A model generated the notes under the pieces. That model searched no databases and was not told the DNA's origin. It saw only the letters and a program-made list of their open reading frames with translations. The translations under genes were made by a program, and so were the position numbers. DNA of 64,000 nucleotides, from the NCBI RefSeq assembly GCF_039537585.1, contig NZ_BAABAU010000001.1:1612001-1676000 (forward strand), read 5' to 3'. The stretch comes from Frondihabitans peucedani. Its GTDB lineage: Bacteria; Actinomycetota; Actinomycetes; Actinomycetales; Microbacteriaceae. The stretch's first letter is position 1. Every line of letters starts with the position of its first letter. Shown here piece after piece: positions 1-9,027 of the stretch.

Positions 1-483
1 GACCGTCCCGGAGGCGGCGTAGGCCGCGAGGACGGCGACGGACTCGTCGTCGAGCTCGTGCTCGGGGATCGGGGCGATGTCGGGATAGACGCGGAGCGCG
101 ACCTCCAGGTTCCTCTGCAGGAAGCCCGTGAGCGTCCGCCGGACGGGGGCTGCGCTCTGACCGGCGAGAGCCGTGCGGTAGACGGGCGCGAGCTCCTCGA
201 TGTGCCGGAGCAGACGGAGTTCGCCCGCGCTGAGGACGCCCCCGAGCTCGGCGCGGGTCGGGAGCTGCTCGTTGGTCTCTGCCACGAGCTCGGCCAGCTT
301 GTCGGCCAGGGCGATAGACAGGAGCTCCGTGACCGACGACGCATGGCGGTAGAAGGTGTCTCTCGTCACCTCGGCGGCTCGGGCGAGCTCGGAGACGCTC
401 ACGTCGTCGAGGCGGCCTGCGCAGGCGAACCGGATCACCGCGGTGGTGAGCCGATCTCGGCTCCGCTGGGATCGGGGATCCAT
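1..483 (-). CDS. TetR-family transcriptional regulator, C-terminus cut by window edge
   Basis: The reverse strand is open from an ATG at 483 to the left edge with no stop, so the gene continues outside the window. The start of the product reads as a helix-turn-helix regulator: residues about 24-55 contain VSVSELARAAEVTRDTFYRH, the typical TetR recognition-helix region in which TFYRH contacts DNA. The rest looks like a helical ligand/dimer domain. TetR proteins are cytoplasmic dimeric repressors, usually acting on their own or a neighbouring promoter; the target here is unknown. The family call is strong; no partner gene can be named because the downstream side is missing. Confidence 0.82.
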   Translation of the reverse strand, partial: MDPRSQRSRDRLTTAVIRFACAGRLDDVSVSELARAAEVTRDTFYRHASSVTELLSIALADKLAELVAETNEQLPTRAELGGVLSAGELRLLRHIEELAPVYRTALAGQSAAPVRRTLTGFLQRNLEVALRVYPDIAPIPEHELDDESVAVLAAYAASGTV

Positions 484-585
484 GTCCTCAACCGTAGGGC
501 TCGCGCCGGTGAATGATCTCCACGACGCTCGCCCGGACGCTGAGAGAGAAGACCATGCTGCGCTGCGGCGGATATCGCTGTGAGC

Positions 586-623
586 GCGGTGGGGCGGCCT
601 TCCCAAGCGGCCGACCCCACCGC
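586..623 (-). terminator. Hairpin in the gap downstream of the MOSC gene
   Basis: GCGGTGGGG (586-594) pairs with CCCCACCGC (615-623), and GGCC on each side extends the stem around a short loop. It lies about 120 bases past the stop of the leftward MOSC gene, in the 260-bp gap before the TetR gene. There is no U-tract, as is common for GC-rich actinobacterial terminators, so the role is inferred. The rest of the gap shows no gene. Confidence 0.45.
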
Positions 624-743
624 GACGACGAATCCGTCGTCAGCCCACGACCCTGATCCTCGCCGTGGGCACCCAGCAAAAGTATCAAACAATTGTCAGT
701 AAGACCACGCTTGTCAAGAGGATTGCGGGACTCGGATAGAGCG

Positions 744-1286
744 CTACAGTGTCGCCTCCAGCCGCACGACGGCGGGCCCGAGACGCAGGATCCCGTCGGT
801 CAGCGGCTCGCAGCGCATCCCCCCTCGGCCGCGCATCGCCTTGAAGACGCCGGGCGCGAGCTCCCGGTCCATCCACGCGCAGGGGTTCGCCGGGCGGTTG
901 GCGACGAACCCGACCGGCCCGTGGCCCGAGTCGACCGAGAAGCGGACTCCCCGGAGGGAGTCGACATCGAGCCCGCGCACCACGATGTTGCGCCTCGTCG
1001 CGGCGACGGGGAGGTGCTCCAGCCCGAGTTCGTGAGCGACCGACTCCAGTGCCTCCGCGGCGAAGAACGTCACCGAGGCCTGCCGGTGCGCCGGCTTGCC
1101 GAAGTACCGGTCGCCCACGATTCCGAGACCGGCTCGGAGCTCGATCTGCTCGCGGAGCTCGTCCTCTCCGGGAGCGAGCGGCAGGGCTCCGTCGGCGGGG
1201 CGGCCCTCGTAGCGGTGGTGCGGAGCAGCGAGGAGGAGCTCGATGCGGATCGCCTGATCCTGGGCGCCCCGGGCATTCGTGTCCAC
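744..1286 (-). CDS. MOSC domain-containing protein
   Basis: This 180-residue protein belongs to the MOSC (molybdenum cofactor sulfurase C-terminal) fold. Members bind molybdenum-cofactor- or sulfur-carrying ligands; the substrate of stand-alone bacterial members is mostly unknown. Supporting segments are HRYEGRPADG near residue 25, GIVGDRYFGK near 55 (the GDRH/Y loop of MOSC domains), TRRNIVVRG near 97 (the R-N-I/L motif) and the PCAWMD segment near 138. The start is a GTG at 1286 reading VDTNAR; no in-frame ATG lies nearby. It is transcribed leftwards, divergent from the MFS exporter. Family confidence is good; exact function is unknown. Confidence 0.8.
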   Translation of the reverse strand: MDTNARGAQDQAIRIELLLAAPHHRYEGRPADGALPLAPGEDELREQIELRAGLGIVGDRYFGKPAHRQASVTFFAAEALESVAHELGLEHLPVAATRRNIVVRGLDVDSLRGVRFSVDSGHGPVGFVANRPANPCAWMDRELAPGVFKAMRGRGGMRCEPLTDGILRLGPAVVRLEATL

Positions 1287-1395
1287 CGGGCCAGCGTACG
1301 GCCGGCGGCCGTCCCGTCGCGCCCCGAGACTGAGCCGTGAAGTCGATCTGAGACCACTGGGAATGGAAGCGCCGACTGGACGCTTGGCTCACTTC

Positions 1396-2619
1396 ATGAC
1401 ACAGACCTCAGATCGTCGCGGCTGGCTCGGAGTGCTCTCGGTGGCGCTCGGCTCGTTCGTCCTGGTGCTCTCCGAGTTCCTGCCCATCGGGCTCCTCCCG
1501 TCGATCGCCGACGACCTGCACGTCTCCATCGCGACCGCAGGATCGATGGTCGTCGCGACCGGTCTCGCTGGCGCGGTCGCGGCCCCGGTCGTGACGGTCC
1601 TCACGTCCAGGCTCGACCGGCGCATCGTGCTCTGGTCACTCACGGTCCTGCTCATCGTCGCCGACGTGGCGGGCGCTCTCGCGCCGAACTTCGCCGTCCT
1701 TGTCGCTGCGCGGGTCCTGCTCGGCGTCGGCATCGGCGGCTTCTGGGCGATCGGCGCCGGCATCGCCGGCCGCCTGGTGGCCGAGCCGTCCGTCATCCGC
1801 GCGACCTCGTTCATCACGGCCGGCGTCTCGGTCGCGACCGTGGTCAGCCTGCCGCTCGGAGCGTTCGTCGCCTCGGTGTCGACCTGGCGCGTGGCGTTCC
1901 TCATCGGCGCCGTCCTCGGGGCGATCGCCCTCGTCGGGCAGCTCGCCATGCTTCCCCGCATCCCCTCCCTGTCGCGCGTCCGCTTCGCCACCCTCGGCGG
2001 CCTCCTGACCATCTCGCGCGCGCGGGTCGGGCTCATCGGCACCGCGTTCGTCTTCGTCGCGCAGTTCGCGGCCTACACCTTCGTCGCCCCGTACCTAGAG
2101 GACGTCGTGAAGGTCGACGGCCAGACCGTCACCCTCGCCCTCCTCGTCTTCGGCGTCGCCGGCATCATCGGCAACTTCGTCGCCGGATCGACGCTGAGCC
2201 GCAACCTCCTCGGCACCCTCGGCGTGGCCAAGTTCGTGCTCGCGGGCGCGGTCATCGCCCTGCCGTTCCTCGCCTTCTCGATCACGGGCGTCTTCCTCCT
2301 GCTGGCCGTCTGGGGCTTCGTCTGGGGAGCGCTGCCGCTCGGCATGCAGACCTGGATGGCGAAGGCGGCGCCGTCGGCGTCCGAGAGCAGCCTCGCGCTG
2401 TTCGTCACGACGATCCAGCTGTCGATCGCGGCCGGCTCGATCGTCGGCAGCGTGGCCGTCTCCGGCCTCGGGCTCGGCTTCGACTTCGGCATGGCCGGGG
2501 TCATCGCGGCGGCCGGCGCGGTCCTGCTGATCACCCTCGGCGTGCGGCGCCCGAAGCCCGTCTCCGGCGGGCGGGGCGGCGTGCCCGTCGTCACCGGGGC
2601 GGTCGAGGTGCCCTGCTGA
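1396..2619 (+). CDS. Major facilitator superfamily exporter (AraJ/NepI-like DHA1 type)
   Basis: A 407-residue polytopic membrane protein with about twelve hydrophobic segments. It has the usual MFS layout: a first segment ending in LSEFLPIGLLPSIADDL, a loop with TSRLDRR after helix 2, and a second half beginning around RARVGLIGTAF. The LSEFLPIG motif is typical of drug:H+ antiporter-1 members annotated as AraJ, NepI or sugar-efflux transporters. It most likely exports a small solute by proton antiport; the substrate cannot be read from sequence. The ATG at 1396 is preferred over upstream in-frame codons because it begins just before the first membrane segment. It faces away from the MOSC gene. 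Confidence 0.85.
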   Translation: MTQTSDRRGWLGVLSVALGSFVLVLSEFLPIGLLPSIADDLHVSIATAGSMVVATGLAGAVAAPVVTVLTSRLDRRIVLWSLTVLLIVADVAGALAPNFAVLVAARVLLGVGIGGFWAIGAGIAGRLVAEPSVIRATSFITAGVSVATVVSLPLGAFVASVSTWRVAFLIGAVLGAIALVGQLAMLPRIPSLSRVRFATLGGLLTISRARVGLIGTAFVFVAQFAAYTFVAPYLEDVVKVDGQTVTLALLVFGVAGIIGNFVAGSTLSRNLLGTLGVAKFVLAGAVIALPFLAFSITGVFLLLAVWGFVWGALPLGMQTWMAKAAPSASESSLALFVTTIQLSIAAGSIVGSVAVSGLGLGFDFGMAGVIAAAGAVLLITLGVRRPKPVSGGRGGVPVVTGAVEVPC

Positions 2620-2621
2620 GC

Positions 2622-2666
2622 TGAGCCACGCTGAGCCGAGCCACGCTGAGCCGAGCCGCGCTGAGC
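2622..2666. repeat. Three tandem copies of a 15-bp unit after the MFS gene
   Basis: Starting at the end of the MFS stop codon, a 15-bp unit of the form (T/C)GAGCC(A/G)CGCTGAGC is repeated three times with one or two changes. It fills part of the short convergent gap before the IclR gene. It looks like local slippage; no binding function is evident. Confidence 0.8.
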
Positions 2667-2730
2667 TGAGCGCGAGCGGATCGGGTCGCCCGGGACCGGG
2701 CCGCGGCGGGACGCCGGCGGGCGCTCGCGC

Positions 2731-3483
2731 TCAGGCCCCGGCGGCCGCCCAGCCCAGCTCGCTCGACACGGCCGAGCCGGCCGCCCGCACCCGCGGCAGC
2801 AGCGCCAGGACCCCGTCGTGGTCGAGCGAGAGCGTCGGCACCGACACCGACAGCGCGGCCACGACCCGGCCGGAGCCGTCACGCACCGGAACGCCCACGC
2901 AGTTGATGAAGGCCTCGTGCTCCTCGTGATCCTGCGCCCAGTCGTCGGCCGTCACCCGGTCGAGCTCGTCGGCGAGCGCCGCCGGGGTCGTGATCGTGTT
3001 CGGGGTGAACCGGAGGTAGTCGAGCCCGGCGAGCAGCTCGTCGCGCTGCCGGGTCGGCAGGTCGGCGGCCAGCACCTTGCCGACCGCGGTGCAGTGGATC
3101 GGGGCTCGCAGGCCGATGCGGGAGTACATCCGGACCCCCTGCGGCGCGTCGATCTTGTCGACGTAGACCACCTCCGAGCCCTCCCTCGTGGCGAGGTGGA
3201 CGGTCTGCCCCGTGTCGGCGTTCAACCGCTCGAGGTGCGGGCGGGCCGCCTGCCGAACGTCGCGCTGCGCGAGGGCCGCGTTCGCGAGCTCGAAGACGCG
3301 ACTGCCGAGCCGGTACCGGTGCTGCTCGTCGTGGACGACGAAGCGGTCGGCCTCGAGCGTCCGCAGCAGCCGCAGCACGGTCGTCTTGTGCACCTCGGCG
3401 ATGCCGGCCAGGTCGTCGAGCGAGCGCGGCCCGGCCTCGAGGGCGCCGAGGAGTTGGAGCGCTCGGGCGAGACTCTGGCTCAT
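2731..3483 (-). CDS. IclR-family regulator, probably of ketodeoxygluconate metabolism
   Basis: A 250-residue IclR-type regulator. Residues about 1-65 form the winged helix-turn-helix (SLDDLAGIAEVHKTTVLRLL), and the rest is the effector-binding GAF-like domain, including the conserved HCTAVGKVLAA segment near 130 and the FINCVGVPV stretch near 190. The ATG at 3483 gives the standard family length. It is followed eleven bases upstream by the end of the 2-keto-3-deoxygluconate kinase gene, with KDPG aldolase divergent beyond that. By analogy with KdgR-type IclR proteins, it probably senses a ketodeoxy sugar acid and controls this cluster. Family is certain; ligand is inferred from context. Confidence 0.88.
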   Translation of the reverse strand: MSQSLARALQLLGALEAGPRSLDDLAGIAEVHKTTVLRLLRTLEADRFVVHDEQHRYRLGSRVFELANAALAQRDVRQAARPHLERLNADTGQTVHLATREGSEVVYVDKIDAPQGVRMYSRIGLRAPIHCTAVGKVLAADLPTRQRDELLAGLDYLRFTPNTITTPAALADELDRVTADDWAQDHEEHEAFINCVGVPVRDGSGRVVAALSVSVPTLSLDHDGVLALLPRVRAAGSAVSSELGWAAAGA

Positions 3484-3493
3484 GACCTCGAGA

Positions 3494-4453
3494 CTAGGGC
3501 GCCCGGGGCGCGCCGTCCGCAGGCCCCACGTGGTCGCCATGCGACGCGAGCGCGATGACGGCCAGGCCGTGCGCCTCTTGAACGGCCTCGCGGACACCGC
3601 GCCCGGAGACGAGCGCCCCGAGGAACCCGGCCGCGAACGCGTCGCCGGCACCGATGGCCTCCACGACGTCCACGCGCAGCGCCGGGACGTCGTACCGGAC
3701 TTCTCCGTCGAAGGCCGTGGCCGCGTTCTCGTCGTCCTTCAGCACGATCACCCGGGGCTCGGGCAGGATCGCGCGCAGCTCGTCGGGATCGTCGCTGCTG
3801 AAGACGGTCCGCGCCTCCTCAGCGCCGAGCAGCACGACGTCGGCCGCCCTGGCCAGGTCGCCCAGCAGCCGCACCCCCTCGGCCTCCCGCCCGGCCCACA
3901 GCCGCGGTCGCCAGTTCAGGTCGAAGCTCAGGAGCCGCTCCCCGCGCGGCTCGGCGACCAGCGCGAGGCAGAGGTCGCGCGCCGAGTCGGACAGGGCTGC
4001 CGTGATGCCGGTGAGGTGCACGAGCACGGCGCCGTCGACGACCGCCCGCACCTCCGGTCGCTCGAGGTACGAGGGCGAGAGCGCGCTCCCCGCGGAGCCC
4101 TGCCGGTAGTAGTGCATGCGGCTGGTGGCCCGGCCCAGGTCGAACGGGTGCTCGCTCGCGCCGCCGACCTCCTTCACGTACAGGCCGGTGGACCGCGCAG
4201 GATCCACCTCCACGGCCGAGACGTCGACGCCGTGCCGGGTCAGCTCGTCGACCACGTGCCTGCCGAAGCCGTCGTCGCCGACCCGGGTCAGGAGCGCCGC
4301 CGGCACGCCCCTCGTCGACAGCCCGACGGCCACGTTGAGCTCGGCCCCGCCGATGCTCCGGACGAACGTCTCGCACGACTCCAGGGCACCCGGCACCTCC
4401 GGGACGAGGACGGTCAGGGCCTCGCCGACACTGGCGACCTTTGCGGTGTTCAC
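3494..4453 (-). CDS. kdgK: PfkB-family sugar kinase, probable 2-keto-3-deoxygluconate kinase
   Basis: A 319-residue ribokinase-fold (PfkB) enzyme. The glycine motif GGAELNVAVGLSTRG lies near residue 40 and the C-terminal signature with catalytic Asp, AIGAGDAFAAGFLGAL, near 270. Family members phosphorylate sugars or sugar acids with ATP. Placement between an IclR regulator and a divergent KDPG/KHG aldolase argues for KDG kinase, making KDPG for the aldolase to split into pyruvate and glyceraldehyde 3-phosphate. The start is taken as GTG at 4453, which aligns the N-terminus (KVASVGEALTVLVP) with relatives; a longer reading from 4513 would run into the divergent promoter. Substrate is inferred from neighbours. 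Confidence 0.83.
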   Translation of the reverse strand: MNTAKVASVGEALTVLVPEVPGALESCETFVRSIGGAELNVAVGLSTRGVPAALLTRVGDDGFGRHVVDELTRHGVDVSAVEVDPARSTGLYVKEVGGASEHPFDLGRATSRMHYYRQGSAGSALSPSYLERPEVRAVVDGAVLVHLTGITAALSDSARDLCLALVAEPRGERLLSFDLNWRPRLWAGREAEGVRLLGDLARAADVVLLGAEEARTVFSSDDPDELRAILPEPRVIVLKDDENAATAFDGEVRYDVPALRVDVVEAIGAGDAFAAGFLGALVSGRGVREAVQEAHGLAVIALASHGDHVGPADGAPRAP

Positions 4454-4483
4454 GCCGAGGAGAGTAGCCTGCCTGCACACGCA

Positions 4484-4511
4484 GCGCAATGACTGTTGCG
4501 TATGGCGCAAC
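4484..4511. promoter_or_regulatory. Overlapping inverted repeats between KDG kinase and aldolase
   Basis: In the 77-bp divergent gap, CGCAA-N6-TTGCG is immediately followed by the overlapping GTTGCG-N5-CGCAAC (4495-4511), giving alternating GCGCAA/TTGCGC half-sites. Position and symmetry fit an operator bound by the neighbouring IclR-type regulator and controlling both arms. The binding protein is inferred. Confidence 0.55.
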
Positions 4512-4530
4512 ACCGAGTTGAGGAGCGACG

Positions 4531-5229
4531 ATGACGCCCACTCCCCCTTTCGCCGCCGATCCTGCGGACTCCGACGCCGGCCTCGTGCTCCCCGTCACGA
4601 TGCGCCAGCCCGGACCGATCGACGCGATCGGTCGCGACCGGGCCGTCGTCGTCGTCCGCGCCGACGACATCCCGGACACCGCCGCTCTCGTGAACGCGCT
4701 CGTCGAGGGCGGCATCCACGGCATCGAGTTCACCTTCACCACGCCCGACGTCGAGCGCCACGTCCGCGCGGCCGTCGCCGCCGTGCCCGACGCCGAGATC
4801 GGGGTCGGCACCGTCCTGACCCGCGACCAGGCGCGCTCGGCCATCGACGCGGGAGCGGGCTTCCTCGTCACGCCCGGCGTCGTCGCGGGCGTCGGGGCCG
4901 TCGCTGCCGAGGCGGGCATCCCGCTGGCCATGGGAGCCTTCACGCCCTCGGAGGTCATCGCCGCCCTCGAGCACGGCGCGACGGCCGTCAAGATCTTCCC
5001 CGCCGAGACGTGCGGGCCGCGCTTCTTCGCGCACCTCCGCGGGCCGCTTCCCGGCGTCCGCCTGATCGCGTCGGGCGGCATCGACGAGAGCAACGCGCGC
5101 GCCTTCCTCGAGGCAGGCGCCTACGCCGTGACCGCAGGATCGAGCGTGGTCACCCCGTCCCTGATCGCCGCTCGCGACTGGGCCGGCATCACGCGCCGGG
5201 CCCGCGCGTTCATGGCCGCGCTCGCGTAG
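4531..5229 (+). CDS. eda: Bifunctional KDPG/KHG (2-dehydro-3-deoxy-phosphogluconate) aldolase
   Basis: A 232-residue class I aldolase with the KDPG/KHG beta-barrel fold. The catalytic Glu is in GGIHGIEFTFTT near residue 70, the substrate loop is VGTVLT near 92, and the Schiff-base Lys is in TAVKIFPAE near 154, followed by the phosphate-binding SGGIDESNA near 182. It cleaves KDPG (or 4-hydroxy-2-oxoglutarate) to pyruvate plus an aldehyde, the last step of Entner-Doudoroff and hexuronate routes. The ATG at 4531 is preceded by GAGGAGCGACG, a good ribosome site. About 25 residues before the barrel start form a non-conserved N-terminal extension. It is divergent from the KDG kinase. Confidence 0.92.
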   Translation: MTPTPPFAADPADSDAGLVLPVTMRQPGPIDAIGRDRAVVVVRADDIPDTAALVNALVEGGIHGIEFTFTTPDVERHVRAAVAAVPDAEIGVGTVLTRDQARSAIDAGAGFLVTPGVVAGVGAVAAEAGIPLAMGAFTPSEVIAALEHGATAVKIFPAETCGPRFFAHLRGPLPGVRLIASGGIDESNARAFLEAGAYAVTAGSSVVTPSLIAARDWAGITRRARAFMAALA

Positions 5230-5243
5230 CCCGTCGGGCCCTC

Positions 5244-5313
5244 GCCGCGCAACGTCGCGCGGACACGGCACCGCGCCGCGGCAGGGTGGGTCGTCCGGAA
5301 GACGTTGCGCGGC
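5244..5313. repeat. 70-bp palindromic intergenic repeat, copy A
   Basis: This 70-bp element fills most of the convergent gap between the aldolase and the sugar kinase. Its outer arms GCCGCGCAACGTC and GACGTTGCGCGGC are perfect complements, and CGGAC/GTCCG pair inside. It aligns base for base without gaps to the element at 19789-19858, including the GCCGCGGC core and flanking GGCACC and GGGTG. It can form a long hairpin and may act as a bidirectional terminator. Confidence 0.72.
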
Positions 5314-5337
5314 AACCCGAGCAACCGGAGGCCGGCG

Positions 5338-6264
5338 TCAGCCGAGCGCGGCCGCGAGCTCGTCGGGCGTCGGCGGGTTGGCGCCGGCGCGCGAGACGGT
5401 CACCCGCGCGCTCGCCAGAGCCGTCGCCGCCACGGCCTCGAGGTCGCCGCGTCCGAGCACGCCAGAGCGGACGCCGTCGGCGAGACCCCGCGACAGGATC
5501 GCGAACAGCAGCCCCGACATGAAGGAGTCGCCCGCTCCGATGGTGTCGACCACGTCGACCGGCTGCGAGGGCAGCGAGAGGCGGTCGGTGGCCGTGGCGA
5601 CGAGGACGCCCTCGGCGCCGCGCGTGACGGCCACGAGGGTCGCACCGGCCTCGAGATACCGGTCGACGACCTCGTCGAGCAGGAGTCCCGGGTGCAGCCA
5701 GGCGGCGTCCTCGTCGCTCAGCTTCAGCACGTGCACGACGGATGCGAGGGCGTCGACGGTGGCCAGGACGGCCTCGCGGTCGGGGGTGACGCCGGGCCGG
5801 ACGTTGGGGTCGAAGCTCAGCAGGGCGCGCGGCCTGGACTCGGCGAAGAGCGCTGCCACGTCGTCGCTGCCGGGCCGGAGCGCCGACGCGATCGAGCCGG
5901 TGTGCACGAGGCCGACGCCGTCGGGCAGCGCCAGTTCGCCAGGCGCCCACTCGATGTCGAACTCGTACTCCGCGTGGCGGTCGGGCTGGATCGTCGCGAC
6001 GGCCGTCGAGGTGTGCTCGGCCGAGCGGGACGCCGGGTCGAGGACGACGCCGACGGGCGCCAGATGCTCCTCGAGGGCGCGGCCCCGCTGATCCTGCGCG
6101 ATCTGCGTACGGAGGGTCGTCGTCACTCCGAGCCGCGCGAGACCGTAGGCGACGTTCATCGGGCTGCCCCCCGGGTGCTCGACGGTGGAGTCGCCGTCGA
6201 CGACGATGTCGACGAGCGCCTCGCCGACGACGAAGGCGGACGGGAAGGCGGAGGGTGCGTGCAT
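5338..6264 (-). CDS. PfkB-family carbohydrate kinase, fructokinase-like
   Basis: A 308-residue ribokinase-fold kinase. It begins FVVGEALVDIVVDGD, has the substrate-loop motif HPGGSPMNVAYGLARLG near residue 35, and ends with the ATP/catalytic motif DTIGAGDSFMSGLLF near 245. The GGSPMNVA pattern and overall length resemble bacterial fructokinases (ScrK/FrcK type), which phosphorylate fructose at C6. No sugar transporter or invertase is adjacent, so the substrate is tentative. The ATG at 6264 gives the normal family N-terminus. It lies just past the terminator of the leftward ClpC gene, so it is probably transcribed on its own. Confidence 0.82.
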   Translation of the reverse strand: MHAPSAFPSAFVVGEALVDIVVDGDSTVEHPGGSPMNVAYGLARLGVTTTLRTQIAQDQRGRALEEHLAPVGVVLDPASRSAEHTSTAVATIQPDRHAEYEFDIEWAPGELALPDGVGLVHTGSIASALRPGSDDVAALFAESRPRALLSFDPNVRPGVTPDREAVLATVDALASVVHVLKLSDEDAAWLHPGLLLDEVVDRYLEAGATLVAVTRGAEGVLVATATDRLSLPSQPVDVVDTIGAGDSFMSGLLFAILSRGLADGVRSGVLGRGDLEAVAATALASARVTVSRAGANPPTPDELAAALG

Positions 6265-6314
6265 GTCTCCGAGGGTACCGAGCGGGTGCCGCCCGCCGCC
6301 GCCCACACGCACGA

Positions 6315-6350
6315 GGCAGGCCCCCTCCCGCGTGCGGGAGGGGGCCTGCC
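6315..6350 (-). terminator. Strong hairpin terminator after clpC
   Basis: GGCAGGCCCCCTCCCGC (6315-6331) and its exact complement (6334-6350) make a 17-bp perfect stem with a two-base loop. It lies 22 bases past the stop of the leftward Clp ATPase gene and before the sugar-kinase start. No T-run follows, as is usual in this group. Confidence 0.82.
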
Positions 6351-6371
6351 GTCTCGGCGGGGCTGCCAGAC

Positions 6372-8948
6372 CTAGGCGGCGAGGACCGGCGCCTCGACGC
6401 GAGCCGCCAGGGCTCCGTCGACCACGTCGAGCGTGACGTGGTCGCCCCAGACGAGGCCGCCCTCGACCAGCAGCGTCGCGATCCTGTCGTCGACCTCGCG
6501 CTGGATCAGCCTGCGGAGCGGACGAGCGCCGTACTCGGGCTCGTAGCCGTTCTCTGCCAGCCACTCGATCGCCTCGGACGTCGCCCGGAAGCCCATGCCC
6601 TGCACGTCGAGCCGCACCGCCGTCTCGTGCAGCATCAGCGACACGATCGAGGCCAGCTGGTGCCGGTCGAGCTTCCGGAACAGGACGATCTCGTCGATGC
6701 GGTTGAGGAACTCGGGCCGCATCGCCTCGCGGAGCCTGCCCATGACCCGGTCGCGCAGCGCCTTCTCCGACCCGAAGCCGTTGCCGAGGTCGGCGTCCGA
6801 TCCTGCGCCGGCCACGAAGCCCATCGCACCGCCGCGCGAGGCGAGGAACTCCGAGCCGAGGTTCGACGTCATGATGACCACCGTGTTCCGGAAGTCGACC
6901 GTCCGGCCCTGGCCGTCGGTGAGTCGGCCGTCGTCGAGCACCTGCAGCAGCAGGTTGAACACGTCGGGGTGCGCCTTCTCGATCTCGTCGAGCAGGATCA
7001 CCGAGTACGGGTTGCGACGGACGCGCTCCGTGAGCTGGCCGGCCTCGTCGTAGCCGACGTATCCGGGAGGGGCGCCGACGAGGCGGGAGACGGTGTGACG
7101 CTCGCCGAACTCGGACATGTCGAAGCGGACCATCGCGCTCTCGTCGCCGAACAGCGACGACGCGAGCGCCTTCGCCAGCTCGGTCTTGCCCACGCCGGTC
7201 GGGCCGAGGAAGAGGAAGCTGCCGGTGGGGCGGCGCTGGTCGCCGAGGCCGGTGCGCGAGCGGCGGACGGCCTTCGCGATGGCGGTGACGGCAGCGTCCT
7301 GCCCGACGACGCGCTCGTGGAGCTCGCCCTCGAGCGCGGCCAGCCGGGAGCGGTCGCCCTCGGTGAGGCGGGCGGCGGGGATGCCGGTGGCGCGGGAGAT
7401 CATCTCGGCGATGTCGTCCTCGCCGATGACCGCGTCGTCGTCGGTGGCGACAGGCGCAGGATGCGACGTGGCCGCCTCCAGGCGCTGCTCCACCTCGGTC
7501 ATGCGGTCGCGGAGCTCCGAGGCCTCCTCGTACCGCTCGGCGGCGACGGCCTGGTTCTTCTGCGACTCGAGCTCGGCGAGCTCGGCCTGCAGCGCAGCCA
7601 GGTCGACCGTCGAGCCGAGGCGCAGGCGACGGCGGGCGCCGGCCTGGTCGATCAGGTCGATGGCCTTGTCGGGCAGGAAGCGGTCGGTGAGGTAGCGGTG
7701 CGACAGCTCGACCGCGGCGTGGAGCGCCTCGGGCGAGTAGGTGACCGCGTGGTGCTCCTCGTAGCGGGGAGCGAGGCCGGTCAGGATCGCCTCGGCGTCG
7801 GCCACCGAGGGCTCGGGCACCTGGACGGGCTGGAACCGGCGCTCGAGCGCGGCGTCCTTCTCCACCCGGCGGTACTCCGAGAGAGTCGTCGCACCGATGA
7901 GGTGCAGGTCGCCGCGGGCCAGCCGGGGCTTCAGGATGTTGCCGGCGTCCATGCCGCCGTCGCCGCCCGATCCTGCGCCGACGACGGTGTGCAGCTCGTC
8001 GACGAAGACGATGAGCTCGTCTCTGTGCGCGGTGATCTCGTCCATCGCCTTGGTGAGGCGCTCCTCGAAGTCGCCGCGGTAGCGGGTGCCCGCCACCATG
8101 CCGGCGAGGTCGAGGGCGACGACGCGCTTGCCGCGGAGGGGCTCGGGCACGTCACCGGTCGCGATGCGCTGGGCGAGGCCCTCGACGATGGCGGTCTTGC
8201 CGACACCGGGCTCGCCGATCAGCACCGGGTTGTTCTTGGTGCGGCGGAGCAGGATCTCGACGGTCTGCTCGATCTCGTCGGCACGCCCGATGACCGGGTC
8301 GATGCCGCCGTCGCGGGCGACCTGCGTGAGGTCGGTGCCGTAGGTGTCGAGTGTCGGCGTCTCGGACTGCTGACCCTGGCCGGCGGTCTGAGCACCTGCG
8401 CCGGCAGCGCCGGACGCAGCGGGGCCGCCCTGCGCGAAGGCCTGCATGACCGCGGGCGTGATGCCGTGCGCGGCGAGGAGCTGACCCGGGAGGGCGTCCT
8501 GGTTCACGACCAGCGCGAACATGACGTGCTCCGGGTCGACGTAGGTGGAGCCGAAGGCCCGGGCAGCCTGAGCCGCCTCGAGGAGGAGGCGCTGCGCCGC
8601 AGGGGTGAGCGCGGGGCGCGCGGGAGCGTCCGCGCTGGCGCCGGGCAGACGCCCCTCGATCGCGGCCACGAGAGCGCCGGTGTCGGCACCTGCGAACGCG
8701 ACCAGGTCGCTGGCCGGCGAGCGGTCGATGACGACCCGCAGCAGGTGCAGAGCGTCGACCTCGGCGTGGCCGTGAGAGACGGCGAACTGCGCCGCCGCAG
8801 CCACGAGCTCGTGAGTGCGGCGGCTGAGCAGCCGGCCGATGTCGACGGGGCGGCCGAACGCCGAGCCGCCCTGGTTGTTCAGCAGTCGGGCGAGGATCGC
8901 GTCGAACGAGTTGTCGCCGGAGTCTGCCGGGGTGAAGCTTTCAGGCAA
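6372..8948 (-). CDS. clpC: Clp-family AAA+ unfoldase (ClpC-like ATP-binding subunit)
   Basis: A protein of about 858 residues with an N-terminal Clp_N repeat domain and two AAA+ modules with Walker A motifs GEPGVGKT and GPTGVGKT. Between them is a short UVR-like coiled segment ([17 protein letters not shown]), which is ClpC-type and shorter than a ClpB M-domain. GAMGF before the FLNRIDE segment may be a ClpP-contact loop. It unfolds proteins, probably feeding ClpP. An ATG exists at 8960, but the GGAGG right after it is well spaced for the TTG at 8948, and [11 protein letters not shown] then matches family N-termini, so 8948 is chosen. The HspR operator just upstream implies heat-shock control. 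Confidence 0.88.
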   Translation of the reverse strand: MPESFTPADSGDNSFDAILARLLNNQGGSAFGRPVDIGRLLSRRTHELVAAAAQFAVSHGHAEVDALHLLRVVIDRSPASDLVAFAGADTGALVAAIEGRLPGASADAPARPALTPAAQRLLLEAAQAARAFGSTYVDPEHVMFALVVNQDALPGQLLAAHGITPAVMQAFAQGGPAASGAAGAGAQTAGQGQQSETPTLDTYGTDLTQVARDGGIDPVIGRADEIEQTVEILLRRTKNNPVLIGEPGVGKTAIVEGLAQRIATGDVPEPLRGKRVVALDLAGMVAGTRYRGDFEERLTKAMDEITAHRDELIVFVDELHTVVGAGSGGDGGMDAGNILKPRLARGDLHLIGATTLSEYRRVEKDAALERRFQPVQVPEPSVADAEAILTGLAPRYEEHHAVTYSPEALHAAVELSHRYLTDRFLPDKAIDLIDQAGARRRLRLGSTVDLAALQAELAELESQKNQAVAAERYEEASELRDRMTEVEQRLEAATSHPAPVATDDDAVIGEDDIAEMISRATGIPAARLTEGDRSRLAALEGELHERVVGQDAAVTAIAKAVRRSRTGLGDQRRPTGSFLFLGPTGVGKTELAKALASSLFGDESAMVRFDMSEFGERHTVSRLVGAPPGYVGYDEAGQLTERVRRNPYSVILLDEIEKAHPDVFNLLLQVLDDGRLTDGQGRTVDFRNTVVIMTSNLGSEFLASRGGAMGFVAGAGSDADLGNGFGSEKALRDRVMGRLREAMRPEFLNRIDEIVLFRKLDRHQLASIVSLMLHETAVRLDVQGMGFRATSEAIEWLAENGYEPEYGARPLRRLIQREVDDRIATLLVEGGLVWGDHVTLDVVDGALAARVEAPVLAA

Positions 8949-8965
8949 GGGGACCTCCATGAGAA

Positions 8966-8986
8966 CTTGAGTGCCTTTGACTCAAG
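8966..8986 (-). promoter_or_regulatory. Perfect HAIR operator (HspR binding site)
   Basis: CTTGAGT (8966-8972), seven bases, then ACTCAAG (8980-8986) is an exact match to the HspR-associated inverted repeat known from Streptomyces and Mycobacterium dnaK and clpB promoters. It lies 18 bases before the chosen clpC start and would overlap the promoter or transcript start, so HspR should repress clpC until heat stress. Confidence 0.93.
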
Positions 8987-9027
8987 TTAACGCGCGGCGC
9001 GAGGTTCCATTCCCGGTTGTGAAAAAA

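Noticed and set aside
2622-2666. Short tandem repeats here and at 35281 as a CRISPR array
   Set aside because: The units are 15 bp with no spacers and only two or three copies; no cas gene is present in the window.
6255-8990. Long plus-strand open frame opposite clpC
   Set aside because: It mirrors the ClpC codons; composition is repetitive and there is no known domain, ribosome site or conserved motif.
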